From: Anoplopoma fimbria
Taxonomy: Eukaryota > Chordata > Actinopteri > Perciformes > Anoplopomatidae
Length of the DNA: 64,000 nucleotides
Assembly: GCF_027596085.1 (NCBI RefSeq)
Contig: NC_072472.1
Location: 14,659,471-14,723,470 of the forward strand
Direction of reading: 5' to 3'
Both the position numbers and the translations under genes were made by a program. Every line of letters starts with the position of its first letter. Positions within the stretch are counted from its first letter, which is position 1. Below the pieces are notes generated by a model, which worked only from the letters and a program-made list of their open reading frames with translations, did not search any database and was not told the DNA's origin. Of this stretch, positions 51,532 through 64,000 are shown piece after piece.

Positions 51532-51722
51532 TACCTTTAGTGTCCTATACCTATAGATGAACCAGCCTAGTGTGCCGCTAACATGTTTTAATGCAGTTTA
51601 CCATAATGCCTTTTTTTTTTCAGCTGTGAAGATAAAAGTTGTTGTTATTCAACTACCTTTTTGTCTTTGTCTTTGTCCTATACCTGTGCCATTTGCACAG
51701 GTATAGGACGGTAAAGGTAATC
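51532..51722. repeat. Nested inverted repeat around TCCTATACCT
   Basis: Three copies of a TGTCCTATACCT-like unit lie here: direct at about 51540-51551, direct at 51674-51685, and inverted at 51698-51709. The last two form a perfect 15-bp hairpin (51675-51689 with 51695-51709, 5-nt loop CATTT). The outer pair extends to TACCTTTAG / inverse of TACCTTTAC. It looks like the remains of a small inverted-repeat element. Confidence 0.7.
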
Positions 51723-52891
51723 TAATCAGAATTATAATTATTTTATATATATTTCTTTATGTCATACTTCTGTAAAAGCCCCACAAAACCAATTCCCTAA
51801 CCAGCCATTTGGCAATCACATGAGCTCTTATGGATTTCCACTAAAGCAGATATAAGTGGCTGGAATGGGGGAGAGATTAACATTGATGCATTCATATCAC
51901 AGCGTTAACAGTCTTGTCCCTGAGCAGGACTTGGCTGTGGCTCAGAACCAACCACAGGCAGAGCAATCTGGTCCTAATCAGAGCCATGTTGTAGTAAAGC
52001 ACAGGTCTGGGTTTCTGTTTCCCATTTAAGGCAGTGAAGCATTGATATACCTCTGCCAGAATTACAGCATTAGCCCACTTTAGTCTCCTTCATACAAGAA
52101 CACTGAGACAATTCACATTTCACCAACTGTTTTCATACTGTTCTCTGTTAAACCTGTTGTCTGACAAATAAAGCGAGACTAAATGTTGAGCAGCACTCCA
52201 CAAAATATAGAGTCTGCATACATTGAATGCCACCATCATACAATATATATTCATGGGACTATAGTATAGAAAGTCTACCTCTTATCAAATCTGTGGGTAA
52301 GTGCAGATCACACAGTATCAATGGCCATTTTACAATATTTACCAAAGATAATCGCATGCATACCTTATTGCAAATGCAGCCAATGTTTTTATACATGAGA
52401 GAGCTGACATGGTGGGTTATCAGCTCTGAATCATGTGAAACCACGGCTGTGACATGAAACAGAGGCATGCAAGCACATAGACTGTGTGATAACACATGTA
52501 TGTTTTCTATGATAACATAGTGACCTCTTGAGTTTTATATTTCCATGCTTGATTAATATGCTAGAATAATGTTGGCCTACATCCCCTTGTGTAAATTATT
52601 ACACTCCAGATATGACATTTTTCAATAGATTAGACTGTTTCACCAGAGTATTTGTGCATGACTTTGACTGAGTCTATCACTGAATTACAATCAGCCCACA
52701 GGACCTGTGCATGGGGTCGTTTCTAAGCTGGGAAAAATTAAGCAATTGTTTTTTGGAAATACTGGAAAGAATTGGATCTGTTTGTTATTTTCTCCACCGA
52801 AGGAGGCACATGGATATTGGACTTTTATTTATCTCTTACTCAGACCCTGCACTACTCCCACCAAACCCTATTAATGAAATGCTTTATAGAC

Positions 52892-52909
52892 GGTTATGGT
52901 TAGGGTTAG
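52892..52909. repeat. Telomere-like GGTTAG tract
   Basis: GGTTATGGTTAGGGTTAG is three imperfect units of the vertebrate telomere repeat. An oppositely oriented tract lies about 360 bp downstream at 53268-53293. Confidence 0.6.
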
Positions 52910-53267
52910 TGCCATGGTTGGAAATCACATGATGTGTACTTTGACCCCCATGAAAGCAAAAGGTTCAAGACCTGTACAGACTGAGGCAGGTTTAAAAAAC
53001 GTACCACCATATTCTCCAAATGGGTGCATCCAACTGCCTCCCTGACATCTCTCTGTGTGTTTTCCGTGTCTTTATAGTCTCAACTCTCAAATCGTACAAC
53101 TGGGGACACTTTCGGTCCCCCAGTCTCCTGATGACAATCATTGTGTTGCACTTGTTTGTACACACAAAAAGTTTCAAGTGTGAAGAATGACAAAAAAGAA
53201 CTTGATAGAGAAGTTTCAACCTCACCTACTGCACACCTTGCAATTTCGCTGTATAAAGTGGGTTAAA

Positions 53268-53293
53268 TTAATCCTAATCCTAACCCTAATCCT
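53268..53293. repeat. Telomere-like CTAATC/CTAACC tract
   Basis: Four units of CCTAAT/CCTAAC, one a perfect CCCTAA, oriented opposite to the tract at 52892-52909. Short TAACCC-like runs are also produced by some fish repeats, so this is not by itself evidence of a chromosome-end fusion. Confidence 0.6.
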
Positions 53294-56200
53294 GGAGCAG
53301 AGGGCAAGATTTGCACACAGCCTGAATGTAAGGAGTATGGAGACAATTAAGGACAATAATCCCTTCAACATCAAGACAAACTGTAGATCTGGGCATCACA
53401 CAAGGTTCACAATGAGAAGATCTTGCAGACGCTAAAATACTAAATTCTAAAAGAGCAATCGGTTGGCCTATTTGTCTCATACATTTTTGTTGGAGAAAGC
53501 ATTGCTTTAGGACTGAATCATTTAAGTAATTTCCTTTAAAATAACTGGCTACATTTAAGATATGAGCATTGAGGCCTTATCATCCTGAAAAACATGTTAA
53601 ATAGATATGAAATGGTCTGGATGATAATTCTATTCATTCTAACCGCTTGTGCAGTCTGTGGAAACTAAGAGGTCAGTCAGTCAGTCAGCTTCCTCCAGCT
53701 TCTAGCACTGTGGGTTAAAAGTTGAAAGCAAGATAGTGGAGTGAGGGCAGAAATTAGCGAGGAAGGGCGAGGCATGGCGGACAGGAAAAAGGCTTGGCAG
53801 CGCTTACATTCGTGGTGGACGTGAAAGGGCGGTGAGTCATAGAATGGTAAGCTAATGTGTTTGTTTTCACGGTGGATTGACTGTAGGATTAATGAAAGTG
53901 TTCCCCTTTTGGGCTGCAGCCAAAACAGAGCTGGTGATGTTTGAACTGAGATGGTTATCCTCAAGGCCCTGTCTGTCTCCAACTATCTGTGCACCTTCTC
54001 TCATCTTTTGTTCTCCTCATTACAGCAACAGTTTCAGTGTTGGTTTAACCTCAGTTACTAATGACTTGTCCTTGAGACAACAAGCGGCGGCACGTGGCAG
54101 ATTAGTCACGTTTTCCGGACTGAGAGTTCACAAAGCCGCAAAGCTAAAGCAGCATGTTTGTCGAGCTTGTTTAATTGTTTTTTGGTTCAGGTTTATTATG
54201 TTGTTCTTCAGCCTTTATGCCTTCTACAGCTCACAACATATGGAGCTGCATTTGGTTATATGGCCTTAATGTTTGAGTAATTTCTCTCAAAATGAGGTGT
54301 CAAAACATAAGGGTTTCCAAATTACTTGCTCTGACATATTGATCAAACAAATATGGTAACTGGACAGTGAAATGCAAAGTGTGAATACAATAATCAAAAC
54401 AGAGCATAAGATATTAAAACACAAAATAATGGGTCTGTCCCAAAACCTGTCTTGAGCACTGAAGTGTACGTTAAAACACAACCGGTAGATAAGTGTGTCC
54501 CATGTCTGAAAAATTCTAACATGCAATACTCAAATTAAGGCACACTTGATGCACTCTTCACCGAATACCACTACGAAGTGGTTGCAAAGAGCTACTGAAA
54601 GTGTGAATCACAATTCACCATGATATACTTCACCTCACCCGTCCAGTTCTTGATGGTGACGTTCCCATAGACTTGATTTAGGTCCGACAATAATCAACAG
54701 ACACAAAGAAGAAGAAGTTTAAGACATGTTGGTTCAGTTAAGATCTGAGCTTGACAGAGCCATGTATCTATGTGAACCACAAGAAGGCCTCATTGAAGTC
54801 AAAGTGAGCTCTAATACATCTTAACAAGTTGTTGCTGTTGGCAGAAATTAAATAAGAATTGTAGAGTTTTTGTTACCTTAGAATGAGCCGTTTATATCTA
54901 CATAAAGAAAGGGGTCCTCTTCATGGAGTTGGCCAACATGTTGCTACAGTAGCAAAGAACGAACAATTCAAACATTGGCCCCTTCGTGTTTTTACATCCG
55001 CCAACTTTGTTCTCCTACACACCTGGCAGATGGGAAATAAATACTTTAAAAAAAAGAACTATCTTTGTATACCATCCTCCAGAGTCCTGAGGGATGCTCA
55101 TGACCTTTTTCGTAACTAGCTGACTCATAGGCCTGAAGTCACGTCCAAACTATGATATCAGATGGAACATTAGCACATTCTCAATGATAGTTTTGTAAAC
55201 TATTTCAAAGACTAACTGACTCAGTCTGAAGCTGATCAGTCTCCTTAGAAGATGAAGCTCTTGTGTACATTTTTTTAAAATATGGTAACTTTCGACAGTT
55301 TCAACAAGTTCACAGCCAAGTTCAACTATTCCTGTTTTGAAATCTTGCTATTCACAAATAATAATTTCTTTACCTAGTCTTGTCGTTTCTAATCAATCTA
55401 AAGATTGTTGGAGTCAATGCCCTACACTGACTCTTGGAAACTACTATTGGGGGTTCACATAAAGAAAATATAGAAAATGTAAATGTTAAATGTGTTTAAC
55501 ACAACCCTGTGTTTTACATGGCCACATCCACTACAGGGAGTTTTAAATTTTATTTAACTGGTGCCTGTACTTTAATACTCATGTAAGGATACTTAACATA
55601 TAGAAGTTTTGTATGTATAATAAGTCAGAGGTGAGAGGGTTTTAACTAACAAAGTTAGCTCCTTGACAACGCGACACTGTCACAACACATGACGGCTGTC
55701 TTTTCCTTGGCCTTCACACAACACTTCCGTCATAAAGAGTATTACAAAGTGCAGTTGTAGTATGTTCTCACTCGCCTGCCTCTAAAAACATGTTTTGCCA
55801 CGGCTAATGACAAAAAATAAAGGCGACTGTTTATTTCTTACTTTGCATGCGAGTGAATGTTGAGTTGAACGTGTCACTATGCTGTTTATGCTGGTGTGGA
55901 CAGAGCGCTCTGACTGTGGCCTGACAGACGTGAAGTTATTACATCAACATAGAGCTCATGGTCCTCAGGGAGGCAGGCATTAATCATGTAGTATTTGCCA
56001 AAATAATAACCAGCCATTCTTTATCAAATATTGAAAAAAGATTCATGCTCTCAATCTGTCTATTGTATTCACTGCAACGATGGGAGAGGCACTGATAGAG
56101 CCTGCATGTTTCATTTTCTGAAACACAGTGAAACTTCTGAATGCTTGACTGGGAAGTAAAAGATACACAGTGGATGTAGTTGGTGTGTTAATGTACATGT

Positions 56201-56773
56201 CTCGACTCCAAGCACTGCAGATGTTTTTGTTATCACAAATGCTACATTGGTGCAAAATCAAACATAAAATGGAAGAAGAGGACGGAAAAGAGACACGTCA
56301 AGTTACATAATGTCTTCTATAGTCTAGCTGTGTTGGACAGTGGTGGATGATGTAATCAGACCCTTTAGGCTTCTTAAAAGTTACTTTCATAAAAGATGTA
56401 ATCCCACAATAGAGAATTACAAATTTACAAATTTCCTGCAGAATGATCAGAATAGGTCCATTGAGAGTGTTGTATTATTTTCATGGGTAAGCAGCAAAAG
56501 CAGCTGATTTTGCATTTCATCCAGTTGGCTCAAACTACTCTTCATGGCTGGGTAGCTTCATTTAGAAACATGCATCAATGTTGTTGTTTTTTTAAGTATC
56601 CAGCTGGTATCTAGTATCGACAAATAAAGTGGTTCAGTAAGCATTTAAAAAATCCTGAAATATTACATTTCTGTTAAATGAGGAAAAGGAGAAGAATATG
56701 AGCTTAACATGGAGTAAAGTATGTAAGTGGGATGTTCTGTTGGCTAGTGGTTAAGATGCATCAAACCTTCACA

Positions 56774-56846
56774 GTGTGTGTGTGTGTGTGTGCGTGTGTG
56801 TGAGTGTGTCTCTCTCTCTCTTTATATATATATAGACACACACACG
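56774..56846. repeat. Composite microsatellite (GT)n-(TC)n-(TA)n-(CA)n
   Basis: (GT)n with CG and GA interruptions from 56774, (TC)n to 56820, (TA)n to about 56834, then (CA)n. The four classes adjoin with no spacer. Confidence 0.9.
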
Positions 56847-59340
56847 CTGAGTTTGTTGGCTACGTTAACTACTTGGGTCTGAGTGAAGGTGTGACACCGA
56901 TGCAGCTGAGTTATGTCACCCTGCATGTAGCGGCACCAGAGTCATGTTCACTGCCATATGTTCCACCACAAATACTCATTAAACACTAAAGTAGGTCATA
57001 GGTAACAATATGGTATCACTTTGACTAATGTGCTGCAAATTAAACATCGAAGTTGAGAGGGATTCAGAGATATCCCCCCGGGCAGTGACATCACCTCTTC
57101 CTGTCTCCGCTGCCAGCCCCTTGACCTTGTACAGTACAGTACAGTACATGTTGTAAGCGATACTCCCTCTAAATGGAGCATTAAAACAATCATAAAAGGA
57201 CCCGGTGGTTTGACGTAGGTGATAGCTTTATCAATACCTGTGGCAGAAACTGTGTCATGCTTCTGAGCCGGGCAGAGCGTGTGAAGCAGGCATGTTATTT
57301 TAAATCCCTCTGCTATAAGATGTTGAGCCGGCAATGTGGTTCCTATTTACTATTCATAACTCATGGTCGGACAGTTTGATTAGGTTTATGAAGTCTGATT
57401 CCCCGTCAATATAGGCTACGTCTTTGCATTATACAAACAGTGTAGCCTAATGGAGGCAGGTGGAACGAACGGTTCGTGAATGGTTTGAGAATAAATTTCA
57501 ATCCATGTCTTTGTGTCTTCCTGACATTTTTGTTTTTTATTCTGTCCCTCTTGTGCTTTATCATCAACCCTAGATCTCTGTCTTTTAGAAGTTAAACTCC
57601 AGTTGCCATTTTTGCTAAATGAGTGCACATTTCTCAGTCAAGGTGGCGTGCATTGTTAACAATTCAAGAAGCCGAGGAGATTATAGGCTCAAGAGCAACA
57701 TGGTTTTGCAACCTCAAGAAGCACGAAGCTCACTTTTTGTAGCATGGATTAACACATTTTGCGGACAGGAATCCCAAACAGGTTATAAATTATAAATCCA
57801 CGGAGAATGGTTTTAATAGCAGCTGTTTGCAGATGTTGAATAATTAGTGGTCCAAAGGAGTAGCTTACAGCTGCTTTAGTTGATAAACTAAACAACGACG
57901 AGAGGATTATGCTGTAGAAGTGAGAAGTTTCTGCTTTGGTATGTTTTTCTTGCTTTGAATCTCGGCCTTAGGAACCCATTGTAACAGTTGTGAATCCAAT
58001 CTGATCACAGCTTCGTCCTGAATGAAAGAGCAACACAGAGACATTTAGAACCACTTTTAGGTCTACCAGTATGGGGTATTTAATACTCAAAAGATAATTT
58101 CCAGTGTTTAGTCAGTGGGAATCCCAGCCACGGCCATGTGAATCCCTGTCATTACAGCGACAGAGCGAAAACATGATTGAATTAAACAGCAATGGAGGTA
58201 GAACACCACGGACATTTCCCACAGTGCAGTGAGGTCATGGTTTTGGCTCGATTCTGCTGGGACCTCCCCAGATTATGGAGCTCTATCTCTGAACGCATGA
58301 TGAAAAGACAACTTCAAGTCTCCACTGGCTTGTCGGTTCTGAAGACTCCAGCCAGAGAAAGAAATACAACTTTGGAGCACATTTATAGAGGCGGCCTATT
58401 AGACCCGAATGAGCAATGACTGCTACATAAAAGTTTTAATGTTTTAACGAAGTGCCAACAGCTGGGTCGTATTGAGCTGTGAGGATATTTCCATCCTGTG
58501 TGGTTAAACGTATCACATCTAGAGAAATCCACTGTCAAGGCTGAACTGAACTTTTGTGTTGCTAATCATTGCTAATTTCCTGCATAGGTTTTTTATTACT
58601 GTTGTGAAAAAAAGTCATAAAAAAAACATTGAAACCAGAATATTTTGGATGTAAATTGTATTTGTGTGATCAAAATAATTTAACTTAGAATTAATGTTTT
58701 TTCCTCAGATTTTCCTCAGATTTTTTTTAAATACACATATTGAATATTGACATTTTTTATCTTGGGTTCAAGAACTTTGTTGTAAGTTCAGCTATCAGCC
58801 CAGTTTGTCTCATTTCCATACTGTACATTTATGCCAATAGTATACTCTAATGCAAACTGATCCTAACGGTTCAGTAGGTTCTAAACCAGAATTGTATGTA
58901 TTGCATTATTTTGTACAAAGAGTAAAGAATACAAGACAATACAATCTGTCAATGACTCTTAATTGACTTCCTACATCAGATAACACAACTACAATTATTT
59001 TTTTCTAGTTTTTCAACCACCCCATTCATATCAATGAAGGCAGGAAAAACACCTGTCAGTATAAGACAACAAAGTTCAGCTGCACCACAAACTGCAGCCC
59101 CCAAAATGAACATATAGTTGAATCAACACTTTTCTAAAACAAAAACATTATGATCTTCATAAAGATAAGATTCATTGCATGACTGCATGCATTTGATCAA
59201 GGTGCACCTAATAACCTGGTCACTGATTGTATTTTTTTCAGTTTAAAGGGACAACACATTCAAAATGGAACTGCAGTTAAGTGTATCAAGTATTCAGTTG
59301 TGACACAGCTAAAGTCCTGGTCCAGTAGGTTTGAACTGGG

Positions 59341-59621
59341 TGCGGCTGTGGCATAGTGGAGAGCAAGGTAGTTCTCCAATCAGGGGGTCGGTGGTTCAAT
59401 ACCCGGCCTCGGCAGTCGATGTGTCCTTGGGCAAGACACTTAACCCCAAGTTGCTCCCGAATCGGTGTGGACTGGATGATGAATGTTAGTTAGAGTCTGA
59501 TGGTGGCACCTTGCATGGTAGCCTGTCATCAGTGTGTGAATGGGTGAATGATATGTAATATACTACTGATTGTAAGTCGCTTTGGATAAAAGCGTCTGCT
59601 AAATGACTGTAATGTAATGTA
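59341..59621 (+). mobile_element. V-SINE-type tRNA-derived SINE
   Basis: A tRNA-like head carries an A box (TGGCATAGTGG) and a B box (GGTTCAATACC). A conserved body follows (gtgtccttgggcaagacacttaacccca). The 3' tail GTAAGTCGCTTTGGATAAAAGCG-TCTGCTAAATGACTGTAATGTAATGTAA is the stem-loop tail shared with the eel LINE UnaL2, which supplies the reverse transcriptase for such SINEs. The promoter boxes and tail are intact, so this looks like a fairly young full-length copy. Family named from memory of published V-SINE/UnaSINE structure. Confidence 0.85.
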
Positions 59622-62600
59622 ACTGTGACTGTTGCTGTTAGTAAATGTGATTTTTTCTCATCCACACAGCGGTGCCTCTAAAATGTGAGAAGATCATCAG
59701 AGCAATTTTCTTTTTTCATCCATCCAACTTAGTCAAAAAACTCCTGAAGTGTCTCCAGGAAACCAAACAACAGAAGAATTAAAAGCAAAACATCTCTATG
59801 GCCACACATCAGAATCAACTCAAAACAATTTCCCCAAGTATTTATGTAACACTGTACATCAAACATGAGTTGGCAGCCAGTGAAGGCATTCACCATCTAT
59901 TATAAATGGCACAGCCGACCAGACTGCTCAGATAGTCTATAAAAAGATTACGGTAACTTCATTAGTTTTATTTTCTTTCTTGCTTCTAAGAAACAGCCTT
60001 CAGCGCTGCTCATAGTTTCAGCATTTAGGTCACAGTTTCTGCTGCCAAAATGTCTCAACTCAATATTTATATCATGGCTGCCTGATTGTGCATGATTCTA
60101 TGTATGGTCAGGAGCAGAGGACGTATTGCAGGTATGCGTCACTAGCAGAGCTCATAAATCCTGCTGCCAAAAGCTTGAGTGGCAGCTCAGTCTAATTGTC
60201 TCATGTCTTTCTCTCCCAGTCTCCCTCGCCTTCCTTCTCTATCACTGAAAAGTGGTTAAATTCTCCTGTTGCTTTTTGGAATTGATTCAAAGATCAGACA
60301 CTTTACAGTCATAGCTGTGGCATGCGCTGGCAACACATGCACCGAACACACACAATTCTGCACAGCAACGACATCCACGTGCAGAAGACAAGTGAGTTTC
60401 TGAAGTCTATGCTCTCAATATCACGTAGTCTAAGTGTCTGACTATCAGACAAGAAAGAGATAATTGTAATTGCCGCATTAAGTCATCTGACAAGCTATGA
60501 ATCTAGTCTGGTGAGCATGAATAAAACCAACTTTTTAATGACATCATTAGTTACATGACTGCTCATTGGCCCTCTGGTTACAAGAAACACTTTCTTAACT
60601 CTGGACAAATAACAGCACAATCATCTCTCTTCATGATCACTAGGTCACTTATTGTTTTTTCTTATATTTTTGAAACAGATTCCTCTCTATTTTGATGTTC
60701 CCAACACTTCCATCTCTGCTCTGCATATTCACAGTAAGAACTGTAATTGATGTGTTTACAGTGGTGTAGTCATTGCACAAGTCAGTGATGTTTGTTCTCT
60801 TACACACAAACACTGCAACATCCTCTAACTTTACTGTGTCTGGCTCAAACACATAAATGCTTAAGTTATGAGGCCTGTATGAGGGGCATCCCTCCAGAAA
60901 AAAAAGTCAGAGGTACGGGCTGAGACTTTTGAAACATTTCCATTTAAGTTACTTTTATTGTAATTCAGTTAGTCTATTAGGCCTTTATTTTAAGCTATGC
61001 TTCACTCGATTAACCAAATCTACTTCAACTGCAGCCTGAAATGTGCGTACAAATGTGAAAGCCCTGCAAAAATTGTACAGGCTAGGGGAATGTTTTGAAA
61101 GACATGATAACTCATGTCAGAACTTGGAAAAGCTGCATCAAAAAAAGAGTAACAGCAGTCGGGAGGAAGATAAAGTACACTGTAACAGGACAGTTTCTCA
61201 ATGCCGCCAAACAGAAAACCCACAACATGTTGTGAGGTTCACACTGTTGGTGTTTATGGCAGGGTCCAACATGAAATGATCCACAGCTTTTGCTAACAAT
61301 ATAGCTTTTGAGACATCTACAAACCCACAAACCCACAAAATATTCTGCCAACTGTTCATGCTATAATACCGGAGCTGATGCAGCTCAACACTGCTCTTTT
61401 TGAATGTTCCCATATTACAAGATGATGATGCCACCGCATGCTGCACACACAGCTACGGATATCAGGGATGAAGTCAAACGTGTTCAATAACTTTGGTTCA
61501 ATAAAAATACATTATTTTGTCTGCATGAATAAACTTAGTTAATAGATGTAGGTATCACACAGCAGTTGACACAATGAATCAGGTTGAGGAACGTGGTTCA
61601 TTCTGTCAGATCACATACAGTTTAAAAGAGATGTAGAGTTGCAGTTTAGTTCACTATTGCAATAAATGCAGATTTGAGCAGCTAAGCAGCTTCCATCTAT
61701 TTTTTGCAAAAAAGATGCATTGATGCAAATGACCGATGGAAATAGAATATGAACTTACAATCAGAAGTGTTACATCTTATCCCCATATTGCCTTATAAAT
61801 TATGAAGCAGGAACTAAACCTATTAACTCACGGATTAAAAGATCACTGTAACTATCAAGGATACAATTCAAATGTTACCTAAAGTTATGATTCATGGCTG
61901 TATCCTATTCTTTCTGTCATTATTAAATCTCATAAAAGAAAGCGTGCATGGGGGCACACATAGTCCCTGAGCACATTTTTTTAAATAAGTGACTCATACA
62001 TTCCTTTTGTGCGAACACATTTCAGCTGTTTCCTGTCTGCCAGATGGCAGGTAGGACTGAAGCTGCGGTGGTCTTACTCCATATTAGCTATTCATTGGTT
62101 CTAAAACATTTCTCACTTCAGTCACATCTGCCTCGTTAACTTTTTTTTTTTTATATGTTCCTATCAGTGAGAGGTTTTATTGTATCTTTCTCATAGTAAT
62201 TAAGACAACAAAAGAAACAGTAATTGAAACAGGTTTCATTGCCAACAAAAATGTGTCAGCTGTTGTGCATAAATGATGCATGTGCTGTACATGAGCAATG
62301 TTTTCAATCTCAGGTCAGTGGATACGATATGGTGAGAGACTGTGCAACTGTGTAACATCAAAAGTGACGGACCCACGGACCCTGCCACCTGTACACTGCA
62401 GCGGTGGCATTTAGATGACATTAATCATGGAGATAAGAAGCTGACACTCAGAGGCCACTTGGTTAGTGTACTAATGAGTCAGCAGAGTGTAACACAGCAG
62501 GCCTTTAGACAGTGTGAACAAGTAGGATTTGGTCAAGTTACTGTTCAAAGTTTGGGATAAGGTGATCCTTCAATATAACAGAATGTTAATTAATGTAAAA

Positions 62601-63810
62601 TAATGTACTGTGTTTGTCTCCATATTTGCACGTAGCTTTAACCTTGCCTGTTCAGGACATGAGGACGAAGTAGTTCAAGGTTGTAAAATCATTGGAGGAA
62701 GGGTGAATTATTTTTAAAAATTAACAAATGTTTCAGTTACATGCGAATTAAGAGCTGCAAGTTGGTCTTAGGTCTGTAATAAAAATAACTACAGTCAGTA
62801 CAGTCTTAGGTTTGTATCATATGTCAGTACGATTTAGGTCTCTTTATGCAATATCTGAGGTCTGGTTTAAACCAGTTTCAGATAAACTTCTAAGTATTTA
62901 CTGTAAATGTTAAATCCCAGATTGATTCTAGTGATTTCTCTGCTGATAGTGTGTCATCTACGTTCTGTAACAATGTGTAGTATTTCTTCATGGGTCAATT
63001 ATTGGACAATTCAGTAATCATGAAAATGTGAAAATAAGCATGTTAACCAGACATCTGGTTGTTTCATATTACCTGAATGTTGTCTCATATTACCTGAATG
63101 CTGGAGTCTGTGGCTAAAGATGAAAGAGTATTAATTCAAATATGACACAATATTAACTGAAAATATATCTACTTTGTCGTGTCAATTTAAAAAAAAAAAA
63201 AAGTTTGTGCAGTTTTAATATGACTTTGGATACAGAAAATGTTATTTGTTTTACCATAAAGTTACAATTATTATCCCAGGTTTGTTGTGCATGTTTATTA
63301 GTTCGCTCATAGTTTTTCACTCTGCTAGTAACATAAGTCAAGCAGCAGGTCAGCGTTCGTTCTTGAAGTGGAGAGAGCTCTAAGTGGGGGCTTCATTGGA
63401 CTGGCCAGCGTCCATCGCGGGTCCCTGTGCTAATGAAACAATATAAATCTGTTCCTGCTTGGAACTCAGACATCATTCATTATCATGAATCATTTTTACA
63501 TATCACCTTCCGGCATGAGATATAACTGGCTATCAAATAACTAGACTAGTCTGCATCCTAATGCCTGTAAAATGGTGCTGTTGAGGGCAATTTCCTGTAG
63601 CTGGTACAATTATGTTCTCACTGCTCATACGCTGCTTCACAGTTCACCTGGAACAGGACCAAGAGATATGATTTCAGGTGGGTGGATACAGATTGATTGG
63701 CATGTTAAGCACCTGACCAAATGAAGAGAGCCGAGGGGGAACATTTCAAACATACTTGGTGTGAACACGGCCTTAGACACAAGCACACACCACACACTGC
63801 ATGCTCTCAC

Positions 63811-63954
<144 letters not shown>

Positions 63955-64000
63955 GACTATGCTGTTTTTACAATCTTAAGCAAAGACAGTGAACTGCACT

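Noticed and set aside
53677..54269. Overlapping ORFs of about 100-130 codons in the right flank
   Set aside because: Composition and frame behave like random sequence, with no motif or splice context.

Overview
The window looks like a teleost fish nuclear genome, probably a percomorph. The genes are vertebrate genes split by short GT-AG introns. Long CA/GT microsatellites, a V-SINE-type SINE with the eel UnaL2-like tail, and a Tc1-type inverted-repeat element are typical of fish DNA. No bacterial, viral or organellar gene was seen.

Layout. 1-3.6 kb: AT-rich, no gene, with a perfect 17-bp hairpin at the left edge. 3.8-4.5 kb (+): a single-exon claudin-3-like gene with TATA box and poly(A) signal. 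11.76-18.31 kb (+): abhd11, a mitochondrial alpha/beta hydrolase, six exons. 20.94-25.26 kb (-): a six-exon coiled-coil gene whose C-terminal half resembles Bicaudal-D-related dynein adaptors. 27.62-30.19 kb (-): sumf2, nine exons, with an apparent 1-bp deletion in exon 6. 31.59-38.66 kb (-): cct6a (chaperonin CCT zeta), 13 exons, whose introns hold two paralogous H/ACA snoRNA-like sequences. 40.97-47.00 kb (-): nipsnap2, ten exons. 48.09-49.45 kb (-): mrps17, two coding exons plus an inferred 5' noncoding exon. 50.1-64 kb: no gene found, only repeats, ending in a 140-bp (CA)n tract.

The genes do not form a pathway. They are two conserved synteny blocks lying side by side. Claudin-3/abhd11 corresponds to human 7q11.23, and sumf2/cct6a/nipsnap2/mrps17 to human 7p11.2 (psph, a member of that block in human, was not found). 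Five of the six multi-exon genes are on the minus strand. Exon joins were worked out by hand from splice sites and reading frame. Every join keeps frame except sumf2 exon 6.

Best leads: the paired snoRNAs in cct6a; the sumf2 frameshift; the shortened BICDR-like gene; a GCTAACGTTAGC-like motif family recurring in the first intron of four genes; and a promoter-like antisense segment in abhd11 intron 5.
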